Both the position numbers and the translations under genes were made by a program. Shown piece after piece: positions 18,678 to 28,045 of a stretch of 64,000 bases of DNA. The DNA lies in NCBI RefSeq assembly GCF_001010805.1, contig NZ_CP011477.1:2970501-3034500 (forward strand), in the 5' to 3' direction. Within the stretch, counting starts at the first letter, position 1. Every line of letters starts with the position of its first letter. Origin of the DNA: Spongiibacter sp. IMCC21906 (GTDB taxonomy: Bacteria; Pseudomonadota; Gammaproteobacteria; Pseudomonadales; Spongiibacteraceae). The notes beneath the pieces were generated by a model, which saw only the letters and a program-made list of their open reading frames with translations, searched no databases and was not told where the DNA came from.

Positions 18678-19052
18678 TTAAGGCCAAAAAATAATTGCGA
18701 TGAGTAGCGCTGCCACAAACCGAGAAATCAACAACATCGCCGCGCTATAGTCTGCTATATCCTTAGGCCTTGTGAACGCCAACTCTGCGCTGCCCAGCAA
18801 TACCTCAGCAACGCCATTGACAAGCTGAGCAAGCCAACAAAGCCCAAGGGCAATCACAAGCAAAGCCCACTCCACTCCATCAAGCCCCACTAACACCGCC
18901 AAGCCCAGCGCGGCCAAACTCAACAACCCGAGCAGCTTCCCCGCGAGTCCTTGCATTAGCAATAGACTTATCCCATTTAAACCACTGTTTACGCTCATCT
19001 GCACACCTTGCCCAAAACTTCCATATTTAGAGCGTTTTGTTTGCTTAGCCAT
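18678..19052 (-). CDS. Small predicted membrane protein
   Basis: This 124-residue hypothetical protein has a basic N-terminus and three or four hydrophobic segments (about 38-56, 60-78 and 103-122), the last ending the protein with FWP. No family is recognised. It converges on the RND pump gene and diverges from glpE with a 39-base gap to it. No clear ribosome site is seen. Confidence 0.45.
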   Translation of the reverse strand: MAKQTKRSKYGSFGQGVQMSVNSGLNGISLLLMQGLAGKLLGLLSLAALGLAVLVGLDGVEWALLVIALGLCWLAQLVNGVAEVLLGSAELAFTRPKDIADYSAAMLLISRFVAALLIAIIFWP

Positions 19053-19091
19053 CGCGATACCATGTCCTTTTAATTATTGGAATATCACCCC

Positions 19092-19412
19092 ATGCCTGCT
19101 TTTAAACGAATTTCCCCACAACAGGCTCAAGAACTGATCAGTACCGGCGGCCAATTGGTAGACATCCGCGATGAACAGTCTTACCAAATGGCTCATATCC
19201 CAAATTCAGTTCATCTCGGCAATCATAACCTGCAAGCCTTCGTCGACAGCACAGACCCTGAAAAAGCCTTGATCGTGGTGTGCTACCACGGCAACAGCAG
19301 CCAAAGCGCCGCGCAATATTTTGCCGATCAAAATTTTAGTGAAGTGTATAGCATGGACGGCGGCTTTGAACTCTGGCGGCAAATTTATCCCGACCAAAAT
19401 GAAAGCACATAG
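19092..19412 (+). CDS. glpE: Thiosulfate sulfurtransferase GlpE
   Basis: This 106-residue single-domain rhodanese carries the active-site loop CYHGNSS with Cys64, exactly as in E. coli GlpE, and the family block VYSMDGGFELW near the C-terminus. It transfers sulfane sulfur from thiosulfate to cyanide or to protein thiols in the cytoplasm. The ATG at 19092 gives the usual family length; an ATG five codons earlier is possible. Confidence 0.92.
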   Translation: MPAFKRISPQQAQELISTGGQLVDIRDEQSYQMAHIPNSVHLGNHNLQAFVDSTDPEKALIVVCYHGNSSQSAAQYFADQNFSEVYSMDGGFELWRQIYPDQNEST

Positions 19413-19597
19413 CACTGTTAGCAAAAGCGACTCAACACGATAATGATGAATGCGCCGACTGTCATCGCTCCCGATTCAAATCTAAGAACGCGTTATAAGA
19501 CAGACGCATTTTACGTAATAGCGCCATCAAGCTCATTACAGGCAGCACTCCGGTGAACAAGACCAAAAGAAATGCGCCAAGCCTTTTGACGCGCGCG

Positions 19598-19924
19598 CTA
19601 AGCGACGTTCTCTTCGTAGGCCGCTAGAGGAATCCGCATTGAATTCGATGCAATACCAGGGTTACTGATCATTTCACCGTGGCTGCTGTCATCAAGTAAA
19701 TAGACATTGCGGCAACCTGCCGGGGCCAACAATCGACGCATTTCACTCATTTTGGCTCGACAAAGAGGTGTATTGGGCAGTTCGTAGACGCGCAATACAT
19801 GAGCACCAAGTACCACCGAGGCAACATATAAGCCGCCTTCGAGAGAATGGATAATGACCTCGTCGACAGGCAATGCTGCCAATTGATCTAGAAAGACTAG
19901 CGATTTATTTTTTTTGTTTAACAT
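19598..19924 (-). CDS. Small protein, resembles DUF6482
   Basis: This 108-residue soluble protein has the pattern DEVIIHSLEGGLYVASVVLGAHVLRVYE followed by an RxLLA block and a C-terminal DSSHGEMI segment. This resembles the small DUF6482 proteins of pseudomonads (SLEGG-Y motif and a late D/H-E-M motif), a match made by eye. Role unknown. Its ATG at 19924 has a GGAGGAAAATT ribosome site. About 250 bases without genes lie between it and the divergent crotonase gene. Confidence 0.5.
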   Translation of the reverse strand: MLNKKNKSLVFLDQLAALPVDEVIIHSLEGGLYVASVVLGAHVLRVYELPNTPLCRAKMSEMRRLLAPAGCRNVYLLDDSSHGEMISNPGIASNSMRIPLAAYEENVA

Positions 19925-20174
19925 AATTTTCCTCCAGCTACCTGTATAGAGGACAACATTTAGGTGTTATGAGTTTCCTAAAACACCGACTTCTGAAAGA
20001 TGCCGACTTGCGCTCAGCACCTGCTACGCGACCTTTCGCGCCTTACCGGGGTTATATATACAATTAGTGTGCCGACAAGAGACAGTGCAGGTAGACTTAC
20101 TTAACTTTGTAAGTATCCTTTGACATAAATCAGCTAACGCCGAGGCTATTAAAGACGGTTTTCAGGAGATCGCC

Positions 20175-20990
20175 ATGTTAGAGCAGCCCTCTCTGCAAGA
20201 TGCGACACTAACGCATCGTAATGGCTACGCCATTTGCGAATTTCAACGAGACGATGTTCGTAATGCCCTTACCGGTACTGCACTCATAGAGGACATCTGC
20301 GCTGTTTTGGACTGGGCCAACAGCGACATCCGCATTGCCTGTGTCATTTTTACCGGTCAGGGCAGCGCCTTCAGCTCCGGCGGCAATATTAAAGAGATGG
20401 CGGAGCAACGCGGTATGTTTGGTGGCTCTCCTGCGGAAATAAGCGAGGCCTATCGCAAGGGTATACAGCGTATGAGCCGAGCGGTATTTAATGCCGAGGT
20501 TGTCACTATCGCCGCCGTTAACGGCGCAGCGGTAGGGGCGGGATTTGATATGTGCTGCATGTGCGATTTACGCATTGGCTGTGAGGCCACCCGCTTTGGC
20601 GAGACTTTTGTAAATTTAGGCATTATTCCAGGAGATGGCGGCGCGTGGTTTTTACAGCGTTTAGTGGGCTACCAACGGGCTGCTGAACTGACCTTTAGTG
20701 GCCGTATTATCGATAGCCAAGAAGCACGGAACCTGGGGCTCTTGCTGGAGTGTGTCGACAAGGATCAATTATTGGCAACGGCAGAAAATTATGCGGCCAG
20801 CTATGCCAGTAAGCCGCCGCTGGCACTGAGGCAAAGCAAACGCTTAATGAGGGTCGCCCAGCGCCAAGAACTCGATGACTTTCTGGATCTTTGCGCCGAT
20901 GTTCAAGCCCAGTGCCATCACACTCAAGATCACCAGCGTGCGCTACACGCCTTTCTTAACAAAGAGCCTGCCCACTTTAAGGGAGACTAG
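20175..20990 (+). CDS. Crotonase-family enoyl-CoA hydratase/isomerase, atypical active site
   Basis: This 271-residue protein has the crotonase fold: the first oxyanion-hole segment SAFSSGGNIKEM (about 64-75) and the second AAVNGAAVGAGFDMCCMCDLR (about 113-133). Of the two catalytic glutamates of rat mitochondrial hydratase, the first (in GGGCE) is Asp125 here, and the second (in the QPE segment) aligns with Phe145 in FGETF. A classical syn-hydration is therefore unlikely; an isomerase, hydrolase or other crotonase reaction is possible. AGGAGA lies 6 bases before the ATG. It converges on the spoVR gene, overlapping its stop by 4 bases. Confidence 0.85.
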   Translation: MLEQPSLQDATLTHRNGYAICEFQRDDVRNALTGTALIEDICAVLDWANSDIRIACVIFTGQGSAFSSGGNIKEMAEQRGMFGGSPAEISEAYRKGIQRMSRAVFNAEVVTIAAVNGAAVGAGFDMCCMCDLRIGCEATRFGETFVNLGIIPGDGGAWFLQRLVGYQRAAELTFSGRIIDSQEARNLGLLLECVDKDQLLATAENYAASYASKPPLALRQSKRLMRVAQRQELDDFLDLCADVQAQCHHTQDHQRALHAFLNKEPAHFKGD

Positions 20991-22504
20991 TGACTCACTG
21001 GATTGACTTCGATTTTATCGACCAAGCCAGCCTCGTCATCCACAATTTCCATAGTGACTTTAAAGCCCCACAAGTAGCAGAGGTGTTTCATCACCTCTTT
21101 GGCCTCATCAGACAGAGGCCGCTCCTTGAGGCGGTTATAACGCAGGACCAGTGAACGGTCCGTCATATGCTCATAGCGTACAATTTGAATATCGGGCACC
21201 AACATATCCCGGTTGTACTGTTTGGAAAGCGTGCGGCGCACTTCCCGATATCCATCTTCATTATGAATCGCGTCGATACGCAAATGATCCTCTTTATGCT
21301 TGTCCGAAATAGCAAAGAGATGAAATTCGCGAATCAGCTTGGGTGACAAGTATTGATTAATAAAGGACTCATCCTTGTAGTTGCGCATGGCAAAGTCCAT
21401 CACTTGTCGCCAGTCCTTACCGGCAATATCCGGAAACCACTCCCTATCTTCATCATCGGGCGCTTCACAGATCCGGCGAATATCCTTCATCATCGCAAAA
21501 CCCAGCGCATAGGGATTAATCCCAGAATAAGCGGGATGATCATAACCGGGCTGCATCACCACATTGGTATGGGACTGCAATACCTCAAACATAAAACCAT
21601 CGTCCACCAACCCCCGGTCGTACAAGGCATTAAGCAAGGTGTAATGCCAAAAGGTCGCCCACCCTTCGTTCATCACTTTAGTAAGGCCTTGGGGATAAAA
21701 GTACTGGGCCAGCTTGCGCACAATGCGAACAATTTCCCGCTGCCACGGCTCTAACGTTGGCGAGTACTTTTCAATAAAGTACAGCATGTTTTCCTGAGGC
21801 TCTGGCGGAAAAACCTGCCTGGATGGCATCTTTTCTTTTTTCTGCGCTTTGTTTTCTGGCAACGTCCGCCAAATATCATCAAATTGCTTCCAGGCCTGTT
21901 CATCTCGGTTGTGCTGACGCTGTAATTCCTCTGTTGCCGATAATGGTGATGGCCGGTGAAACCGGTCTACGCCGTGGTCCATCAAGGCGTGGCAGGCATC
22001 TAGCATTTCCTCAACGCGGGATTCACCATAACGCTGTTCGCAGTCAAAAATATATTTGCGGGCAAAGACCATGTAATCAACAATACCGTCGGCGCTGGTC
22101 CACTGCCTAAAAAGATAATTGCCTTTAAAAAAAGAATTGTGGCCATAGCAGGCATGGGCAATCACCAGTGCCTGCATGGGCATGCTGTTATCTTCCATTA
22201 AATAAGCAATACAAGGATCGGAATTGATCACAAGCTCATAAGCCAAGCCCCGCATACCTCGACGGTAGGCCTCTTCATTGCGAATAAACTCTTTGCCATA
22301 ACTCCAATGTGCATAACTGATAGGCAGACCGACCGAAGCATAGGCATCCAGCATTTGCTCTGAGGCGATCACCTCTATTTGGTTGGGATAAGTATCAAGG
22401 CCATATTCTTTGGCCAATTTGCTGATCTCGCGATCGTATTCCTGCAACAACTCAAAATTCCAATCCCCACCTCGAGAGAGGATGCGTTCTTTTGCGTCAC
22501 TCAT
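20987..22504 (-). CDS. spoVR: SpoVR-family protein (YcgB)
   Basis: This 505-residue cytoplasmic protein is of the SpoVR/YcgB family, with typical blocks ARKYIFDCEQRYG, the histidine/glutamate-rich HACYGHNSFFKGN and MNEGWATFWHYTLLN, and HAYSGINPYALGF-like residues (HPAYSGINPYALG). Its biochemical role is unknown. In many proteobacteria it is stationary-phase induced and forms an operon with yeaH and prkA, as here: its ATG overlaps the stop of the DUF444 gene by ATGA. Confidence 0.93.
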   Translation of the reverse strand: MSDAKERILSRGGDWNFELLQEYDREISKLAKEYGLDTYPNQIEVIASEQMLDAYASVGLPISYAHWSYGKEFIRNEEAYRRGMRGLAYELVINSDPCIAYLMEDNSMPMQALVIAHACYGHNSFFKGNYLFRQWTSADGIVDYMVFARKYIFDCEQRYGESRVEEMLDACHALMDHGVDRFHRPSPLSATEELQRQHNRDEQAWKQFDDIWRTLPENKAQKKEKMPSRQVFPPEPQENMLYFIEKYSPTLEPWQREIVRIVRKLAQYFYPQGLTKVMNEGWATFWHYTLLNALYDRGLVDDGFMFEVLQSHTNVVMQPGYDHPAYSGINPYALGFAMMKDIRRICEAPDDEDREWFPDIAGKDWRQVMDFAMRNYKDESFINQYLSPKLIREFHLFAISDKHKEDHLRIDAIHNEDGYREVRRTLSKQYNRDMLVPDIQIVRYEHMTDRSLVLRYNRLKERPLSDEAKEVMKHLCYLWGFKVTMEIVDDEAGLVDKIEVNPVSH

Positions 22505-23724
22505 GCAGTCTCCCTCTGAAACAGCTCTCTTAACACCGGATATACATCACTGCGATGCAAAACAGTGCTCATGGCAAAGCTCTCGTGCTGAATCTGACTA
22601 TAGGCCGACCCCAATGGCGTAAGGCTGCTCATGCTGTCAGGTATCTCCACATAGGCAAAGTAACGACAGGAGGGCAAAATATCTTTGCTCAAGCGCGCAG
22701 CGCTACGCTGAGGATCGCTACCAAAGGCATCGCCATCAGAGACTTGCGCGCCGTAGATATTCCAACTGGCGGGGTCGTAGCGTTCATCCATAATTTCAAT
22801 CATCAAGTTCAATGCCGACATCACAACGGTGCCGCCAGTTTGAGGGTCGTGAAAAAATGAATGCTCGTCTACTTCTTCTGCATTAGAGGTGTGACGAATA
22901 AACACCAGTTCTACCTGCTCATATTTTCGGTTGAGAAACATATACAGCAAGGTGAAAAAGCGTTTGGCGAGATCTTTCTTTTGCTCTGACATGGATGCAG
23001 ACACATCCATTAAACAAAACATAACGGCGCGACTTATCGGTTTGGGTTCTTTCACTTTGTGACGAAAACGCAGATCGTATTCGTCCAAAAAAGGAATACG
23101 TTCAATACGGGACTTGAGGGCAGCAATGTCCTCTTCGCTGCCCTCGTTTTCCTCTAACTCCCGGAGCTGCCGCTTTAATGGCGCCTTTAATGCGATCCGC
23201 CGGGCCATGGCGTTCTCTAAAGACCGTTTTACCGACAGGTTGGCGGGCACACCGCTGGGGGTATAACCCGCTCGACGAAATTTAAACTGATTACTGTCGC
23301 CCAATACAGTTCGGGCCAGGCGGGGCAATTCCAGGTCGTCAAAGAACAGGTTCATAAACTCTTCTTTAGAGAGTGTGAACATGAAGTTATCTTCACCACC
23401 GCCGCCTTCGCCGCCGCCCCCATCTCCAGAGCCGCCGCCACCGCCACCTTGGGGTTTTTCTATTAAGTCACCGGGGGAAAAGCTGTGATTACCGGGATGG
23501 ACCATATCCCGGTCGCCGCCTTTGCCAACGCGAAACTTGGGTTCAGAAATATCCTTGGTCGGAATACCCACTTCCCCACCCCGCGACATATCGGTGATGG
23601 AGCGATCTGAAACAATATCTGCCACAGATCGTCGCAATTGGGATTTATAACGCCTGATAAAACGCTGGCGATTAGTCGCGTTTTTGTTGCGATCATTCAG
23701 GCGGCGGTCAATGATCATTGACAT
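22501..23724 (-). CDS. yeaH: DUF444 protein YeaH/YhbH
   Basis: This 407-residue protein has the DUF444 layout: an N-terminal basic part (residues 1-60), a glycine-rich low-complexity stretch at about 88-112, and a C-terminal von Willebrand A-like domain opening with CLMDVSASMSEQ, which supplies the metal-site DxSxS. It is the middle gene of the prkA-yeaH-spoVR stress operon. It is thought to be a partner or target of the PrkA kinase, but the mechanism is not established. A 27-base gap separates it from prkA. Confidence 0.93.
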   Translation of the reverse strand: MSMIIDRRLNDRNKNATNRQRFIRRYKSQLRRSVADIVSDRSITDMSRGGEVGIPTKDISEPKFRVGKGGDRDMVHPGNHSFSPGDLIEKPQGGGGGGSGDGGGGEGGGGEDNFMFTLSKEEFMNLFFDDLELPRLARTVLGDSNQFKFRRAGYTPSGVPANLSVKRSLENAMARRIALKAPLKRQLRELEENEGSEEDIAALKSRIERIPFLDEYDLRFRHKVKEPKPISRAVMFCLMDVSASMSEQKKDLAKRFFTLLYMFLNRKYEQVELVFIRHTSNAEEVDEHSFFHDPQTGGTVVMSALNLMIEIMDERYDPASWNIYGAQVSDGDAFGSDPQRSAARLSKDILPSCRYFAYVEIPDSMSSLTPLGSAYSQIQHESFAMSTVLHRSDVYPVLRELFQRETA

Positions 23725-23751
23725 AATTCGCCCCTTGATTCAGTGATTGTT

Positions 23752-25674
23752 TTAGCCTGCTTTCCTAACCCGAAGATACCACTCAGAGAGCAGCCGAACC
23801 TGCTTGGGTGTATAGCCTTTCTCAACCATACGGGTCACAAAGTTTTCGTGCTTCTGTTTATCTTCCACAGAGGCTTTGGCATTAAACGAAATCACTGGCA
23901 ACAGTTCTTCGGTGCTTGAGAACATTTTCTTCTCAATCACTTCTCGCAGCTTCTCGTAGCTGGTCCAGCTGGGATTCCGCCCCTCATTTTGCGCTCTGGC
24001 TCGAAGCACAAAATTCACCGTTTCATTACGGAAATCCTTGGGATTGGCGATGCCCGCAGGCTTCTCGATTTTCTCCAGTTCGCTGTTCAAAGTGGAGCGA
24101 TCAAAAATCGCACCGGTTTCTGGGTCGCGATAATCCTCATCTTGAATCCAGTAATCGGCAAAGGTCACATAGCGATCAAAGATGTTTTGGCCGTATTCTG
24201 CATAGGACTCCAGATACGCCGTTTGAATTTCCTTACCCACATATTCGGCATAACGAACCGCCAGCCAGCCTTTGATAAATTCCAAATATTGACGCTGCAT
24301 ATCTTCGGGCAATTGTTCCCGCATAATGCGCTGTTCCAACACATACATCAGATGCACCGGGTTGGCGGCAATCTCAGAATTGTCGTAATTGAATACCGCA
24401 GACAACACCTTGAAGGCAAACCGGGTAGACATGCCATTCATGCCTTCATCAATACCGGCATAATCCCGATACTCTTGATAAGACTTGGCGGCGGGATCGG
24501 TGTCTTTCAGCGATTCGCCGTCATACACCCGCATTTTGGAATAAATACTGGAATTTTCTGGCTCCTTAAGCCGGGTCAGCACCGAGAACTGAGCCAACAT
24601 TTCCATGGTACCGGGGGCACAATTGGCATCGGCCAAGGAGCTACCACGTAGCAGTTTCTCGTAGATTTTAACTTCTTCAGAAACCTGCAGACAGTAAGGC
24701 ACTTTGACGATATAAACTCGGTCAAGAAAGGCCTCATTATGCTTATTGTTTCTAAAGCTCTGCCACTCAGACTCATTGGAGTGGGCCAAAATCACGCCTT
24801 GAAAGGGAATCGCAGAAAAGCCTTCAGTGCCCTTATAGTTGCCCTCTTGCGTTGCCGTCAGCAAGGGATGCAGCATTTTAATGGGCGCTTTGAACATCTC
24901 GACAAATTCAAGCATGCCCTGATTCGCCAAGCACAAGCCACCGGAGTAAGAGTAGGCATCGGGGTCGTCCTGAGCGTAGGCTTCCAGCTTGCGGATATCG
25001 ACCTTGCCCACCAAGGTAGATATATCCTGGTTGTTTTCGTCACCGGGCTCCGTTTTGGTAACGGCAATTTGTTTAAGCACGGATGGTTGAATTTTCACCA
25101 CCCGGAACTGGCTCATATCGCCTTCGTATTCCTGCATGCGTTTAATCGCCCACGGCGAGGAAATGCCGGTGAGGTAGCGAGAAGGAATGCCATACTCTTC
25201 TTCAAGCTGGGGGCCGTCGCGCAGCGGATCAAAAAGCCCCAAAGGTGATTCATTGATGGGGGAATCTTTAATCGCGTAGATTGGATAGGCTTCCATCAAT
25301 TTTTTCAGGCGTTCGGCAATCGACGATTTACCGCCACCGACAGGGCCTAGAAGATAGAGCACCTGTTTCTTTTCTTCCAAACCTTGGGCGGCATGTCGAA
25401 AGAAAGCCACAATCTGGGAGATCACGTCTTCCAGACCATAAAATTCAGCAAATGCGGGATAACGGGGAATAACCCGATTTGAAAAAATACGCGACAAGCG
25501 TGGGTCGTTGCGCGTATCTATAAGCTCTGGCTCGCCAATGGCAGCCAGCATACGCTCTGCCGGGGTGGCATAAACCATTGGGTCGCTGCGACAAAGGTCG
25601 AGATAGTCCTCAAGGGACATTTCCTCTTCTTGGCCCCTGAGGTATTGCTCTCGGATGTTCTCTAAGATGCCCAT
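23752..25674 (-). CDS. prkA: PrkA serine protein kinase (YeaG)
   Basis: This 640-residue protein has an N-terminal AAA-type module with Walker A GPVGGGKSS at about 110-118 and a C-terminal PrkA domain related to eukaryotic-like kinase folds. Blocks such as VDIRKLEAYAQDDPDAYSYSGGLC and AHSNESEW are typical. In E. coli, YeaG is induced under nitrogen starvation and stationary phase; recent work on PrkA also suggests AAA+ or protease-like behaviour, so the word kinase should be taken with care. The ATG at 25674 has AGGA shortly before it. It is the first gene of the operon. Confidence 0.93.
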   Translation of the reverse strand: MGILENIREQYLRGQEEEMSLEDYLDLCRSDPMVYATPAERMLAAIGEPELIDTRNDPRLSRIFSNRVIPRYPAFAEFYGLEDVISQIVAFFRHAAQGLEEKKQVLYLLGPVGGGKSSIAERLKKLMEAYPIYAIKDSPINESPLGLFDPLRDGPQLEEEYGIPSRYLTGISSPWAIKRMQEYEGDMSQFRVVKIQPSVLKQIAVTKTEPGDENNQDISTLVGKVDIRKLEAYAQDDPDAYSYSGGLCLANQGMLEFVEMFKAPIKMLHPLLTATQEGNYKGTEGFSAIPFQGVILAHSNESEWQSFRNNKHNEAFLDRVYIVKVPYCLQVSEEVKIYEKLLRGSSLADANCAPGTMEMLAQFSVLTRLKEPENSSIYSKMRVYDGESLKDTDPAAKSYQEYRDYAGIDEGMNGMSTRFAFKVLSAVFNYDNSEIAANPVHLMYVLEQRIMREQLPEDMQRQYLEFIKGWLAVRYAEYVGKEIQTAYLESYAEYGQNIFDRYVTFADYWIQDEDYRDPETGAIFDRSTLNSELEKIEKPAGIANPKDFRNETVNFVLRARAQNEGRNPSWTSYEKLREVIEKKMFSSTEELLPVISFNAKASVEDKQKHENFVTRMVEKGYTPKQVRLLSEWYLRVRKAG

Positions 25675-26112
25675 TCCTGCAATCTCCTTCTGTGCTACTA
25701 CGCAATAAAGCGATAAGAAAAAAGGTGGAGAGAATGTTCAAAAATCCGTTCGACTTGTCTTTACTCTACTCTGATACGTACACCGCATCCAGTTCGATTG
25801 CACCTTTACTTGGCGAATAGTTCTGTGAATACCCCAGTAAAGAGTGACGCGAATAAACGGCGTAAAAGTAAAACTATCTCAGCCCCTTCCTTATGATCAT
25901 CATTCGCTGGGCAGCAGGAAACTATCTTGGAATATGCCTACATCGTTAGCGCTATTACTTAGCTTCGGTAACGAGAACCCAACGTGATAGAGCGTCACTG
26001 TCGACGAACAAGCTCCAAAAATTTGCAAAATTTGCTTCCACAAAACACGTTGCAAAGTTAGTGCCTAAGCGACCATTTTGAAAAGATTTGTAATGTAAGG
26101 CTGGGATCAGCC
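25675..26112. other. Intergenic region upstream of prkA, no gene seen
   Basis: About 440 bases hold no credible reading frame on either strand. The region must carry the prkA operon promoter. No convincing sigma-70 or sigma-S hexamer pair could be assigned by eye. Confidence 0.4.
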
Positions 26113-26727
26113 TCACATACCGTGGGGATAATCGCCGATATCCAAAGCGCCAGAACGGCGCGCGGGCGCCAGGGCTGCGGCGTAGGTGCAGAGCATCGCC
26201 AAACCAAAATTCATACGCGAACTCAGGTAATTATGGCTGCGTTCATCATTATTTTCGGCGTTGTCGTTAAACACCTTTTCAACCCGGCGCACAATTAAAT
26301 GCTCCGGTATGTAGCAGATCCGGCTGTTCTTGTAACTGCTACTCCGCAATTCTGCCACCGGATACGTGCCACCCTCGCCAGCCGATACGCCAATAATATA
26401 AGCCGGTTTATTAGCCAACTCGCCATTCGCGCAAAGCAAAAACAGGTTCTTCAACCCGGCAGGCACCATGCCGCTCCACTCGGGAGAAATCACCACAAAA
26501 CCATCGCAACGACTCAGCTCCGACATCAGTGGTGTTAATTCTGCCTGCCAGTCCTCGGTGTTTTCCCAAACACCCTCATCCCACAGCGGCAGCGGATTGC
26601 CCGCAAGATCAAAGGTGAATACCGACTGACACTCCGTCATTGCGGTCAGTTTTGCGGCAACGCTTCGGGCCACTTTACTACTTTGGGAATGCTGTCGATG
26701 ACTGCCAACAATAATACCTATTTTCAT
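26113..26727 (-). CDS. NADPH-dependent FMN reductase family protein
   Basis: This 204-residue flavodoxin-fold oxidoreductase begins MKIGIIVGSHRQHSQSSKVA, the FMN phosphate-binding loop, and has VISPEWSGMVPAGLKNLF (about 95-112), the block found in chromate/quinone reductase-like members. It probably reduces flavin or a small substrate with NADPH. The start at 26727 shares one base with the stop of the SDR gene and has a GGAGA site; the longer upstream frame is an artefact. The tight overlap with the SDR and PTPS-like genes suggests one pathway. Confidence 0.85.
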   Translation of the reverse strand: MKIGIIVGSHRQHSQSSKVARSVAAKLTAMTECQSVFTFDLAGNPLPLWDEGVWENTEDWQAELTPLMSELSRCDGFVVISPEWSGMVPAGLKNLFLLCANGELANKPAYIIGVSAGEGGTYPVAELRSSSYKNSRICYIPEHLIVRRVEKVFNDNAENNDERSHNYLSSRMNFGLAMLCTYAAALAPARRSGALDIGDYPHGM

Positions 26728-27431
26728 TAATTCTCCACCTGTCCCAGATTGGCATGAATCACCGAGCCATTGATCACTGGATTCGTCGCGCAAAACCAAA
26801 TACTGTCGGCAATTTCCACGGGTGAAATCAGTCGACCCTGGGTCACCATACCGGTGATTGCGGCCAGCACCTCCTGATTGCCGCCAATTTGGCTGCGCAG
26901 CATATCAGTGTCAGTAAAACCGGGGCAGACACAGGCGCTGTGAATACCCTTGCCGTTTAAATCCTGGACGGTGGCTTTCATCAAACCAATAACCGCGTGC
27001 TTGCTGGCCACATATGACGTGGTGCCAGCAACGGCTTTTTCGCTGAGCGTTGAACCAATATAAATAACCGCAGACCCCCGCTTCATTTCGGGAATCAATA
27101 AGCGGTTCAGCTCCTGGGGCGCGACCAGATTAATCTGCAACACATGACGGAAATTGTCTGCCGCCAGATCAGTGACTTTATCAAACTCCTGGCGGGCGGC
27201 ATTGTGAAGCAGCACCACTTCTGAGGCATTGGCGACAAGCTCTAACAGTTGCTGGCGACAAGCTTGCAACCAGTCCAACTGAGCCATATCTGCGCCAATG
27301 TGAAGGGCATTTTGCAGCGGTGTCGGCCGGCGGGAAATATTCACCACCTGATAGCCCTCGGCCTGAAACCGCTCCGCTGCCGCAAGACCAATGCCCTGAC
27401 TTCCGCCGGTAACAATCAAAAGCTTAGTCAT
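26727..27431 (-). CDS. Short-chain dehydrogenase/reductase (SDR)
   Basis: This 234-residue classical SDR has the NADP-binding TGGSQGIG at residues 8-15, an NAA-type motif replaced by HNAA near 84-87, the catalytic Ser in YIGSTLSEKAV, and YVASKH with the catalytic Tyr and Lys. The ATG at 27431 has a very strong GGGGAGG ribosome site and overlaps the PTPS-like stop (ATGA). Given that neighbour, a role in reducing a pterin side chain, as sepiapterin reductase does, is a reasonable hypothesis but is not shown by the sequence. Confidence 0.88.
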   Translation of the reverse strand: MTKLLIVTGGSQGIGLAAAERFQAEGYQVVNISRRPTPLQNALHIGADMAQLDWLQACRQQLLELVANASEVVLLHNAARQEFDKVTDLAADNFRHVLQINLVAPQELNRLLIPEMKRGSAVIYIGSTLSEKAVAGTTSYVASKHAVIGLMKATVQDLNGKGIHSACVCPGFTDTDMLRSQIGGNQEVLAAITGMVTQGRLISPVEIADSIWFCATNPVINGSVIHANLGQVEN

Positions 27432-27952
27432 AGCACCTCCCCGGCATTGCGTTGCCAACTGGCCGAACCCCACTGTCCCGGTCCCGAGGAAACTTTCATA
27501 ATCAACTCGCTAATTTCATTGCCTTCGATAAAAGGTGCATCTTCGAGCAAGCGTTCCAGTAAATAGCGGGCAAATTCCTCAACCGTAGTATTGCGAATAG
27601 GCAGTACCAGCGTATCTGAGCAAAGAAAGCGCATCTCTTCGCCATTAAAATCGGCGCGATAGTAGTTGCCCTCTTTGTTGACCTGCAAATACGGCGACTC
27701 TCCCGGCAGCAACGTGTATTCATCTATCGACGCACAGAGCGCTCGTAAACGCGTTTTAATTTCCACATAGCTAAAGCACATGCCGTTGTCGCCCACTTCG
27801 GCAGTAAGCAGCAGGCTAACTTTAAAATTGTGACCGTGGAGACGCTCCCGATCCGTGGCGGAAAAAATCGTAAAATGCGCCCCTGAAAACTTCAGGTCCT
27901 CTTTGCAAATTTCGATACAGGTCTGGCTTTGTAAAGGCATTGTAGAAGGCAT
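27428..27952 (-). CDS. Divergent 6-pyruvoyl-tetrahydropterin synthase/QueD homologue
   Basis: This 174-residue protein has the T-fold of PTPS/QueD enzymes. The zinc triad is intact: His26 (in GAHF), His39 and His41 (in RLHGH). However, the QueD catalytic cysteine position (CxxxHGH) is Arg35 here, with Glu36 next to it (EX2HGH, a pattern described for PTPS-III enzymes), the His of the Asp-His pair is Glu78, and the glutamate that anchors the pterin ring in the C-terminal VKE block seems absent (KVSSGPGQWG). An insertion of about 25 residues lies near 85-110. It likely acts on a pterin or similar ring but not as a standard QueD. It heads a three-gene overlapping operon. Confidence 0.8.
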   Translation of the reverse strand: MPSTMPLQSQTCIEICKEDLKFSGAHFTIFSATDRERLHGHNFKVSLLLTAEVGDNGMCFSYVEIKTRLRALCASIDEYTLLPGESPYLQVNKEGNYYRADFNGEEMRFLCSDTLVLPIRNTTVEEFARYLLERLLEDAPFIEGNEISELIMKVSSGPGQWGSASWQRNAGEVL

Positions 27953-28045
27953 GTCCTTTTATCATTCTGGCTGTAAATCTTAAAGCAGAGCCTTACAGCA
28001 TCACAACCGTAAACGAGCCGCTTTATACCTGCGAGTAAAAACCGG

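Noticed and set aside
20120-20152. TTGACA as a -35 box for the crotonase gene
   Set aside because: No acceptable -10 box lies at 16-18 bases; the nearest TATTAA is 21 bases away.
23394-23460. GC-rich repeat inside the DUF444 gene
   Set aside because: It encodes the glycine-rich linker normally seen in this family and is not an independent repeat element.
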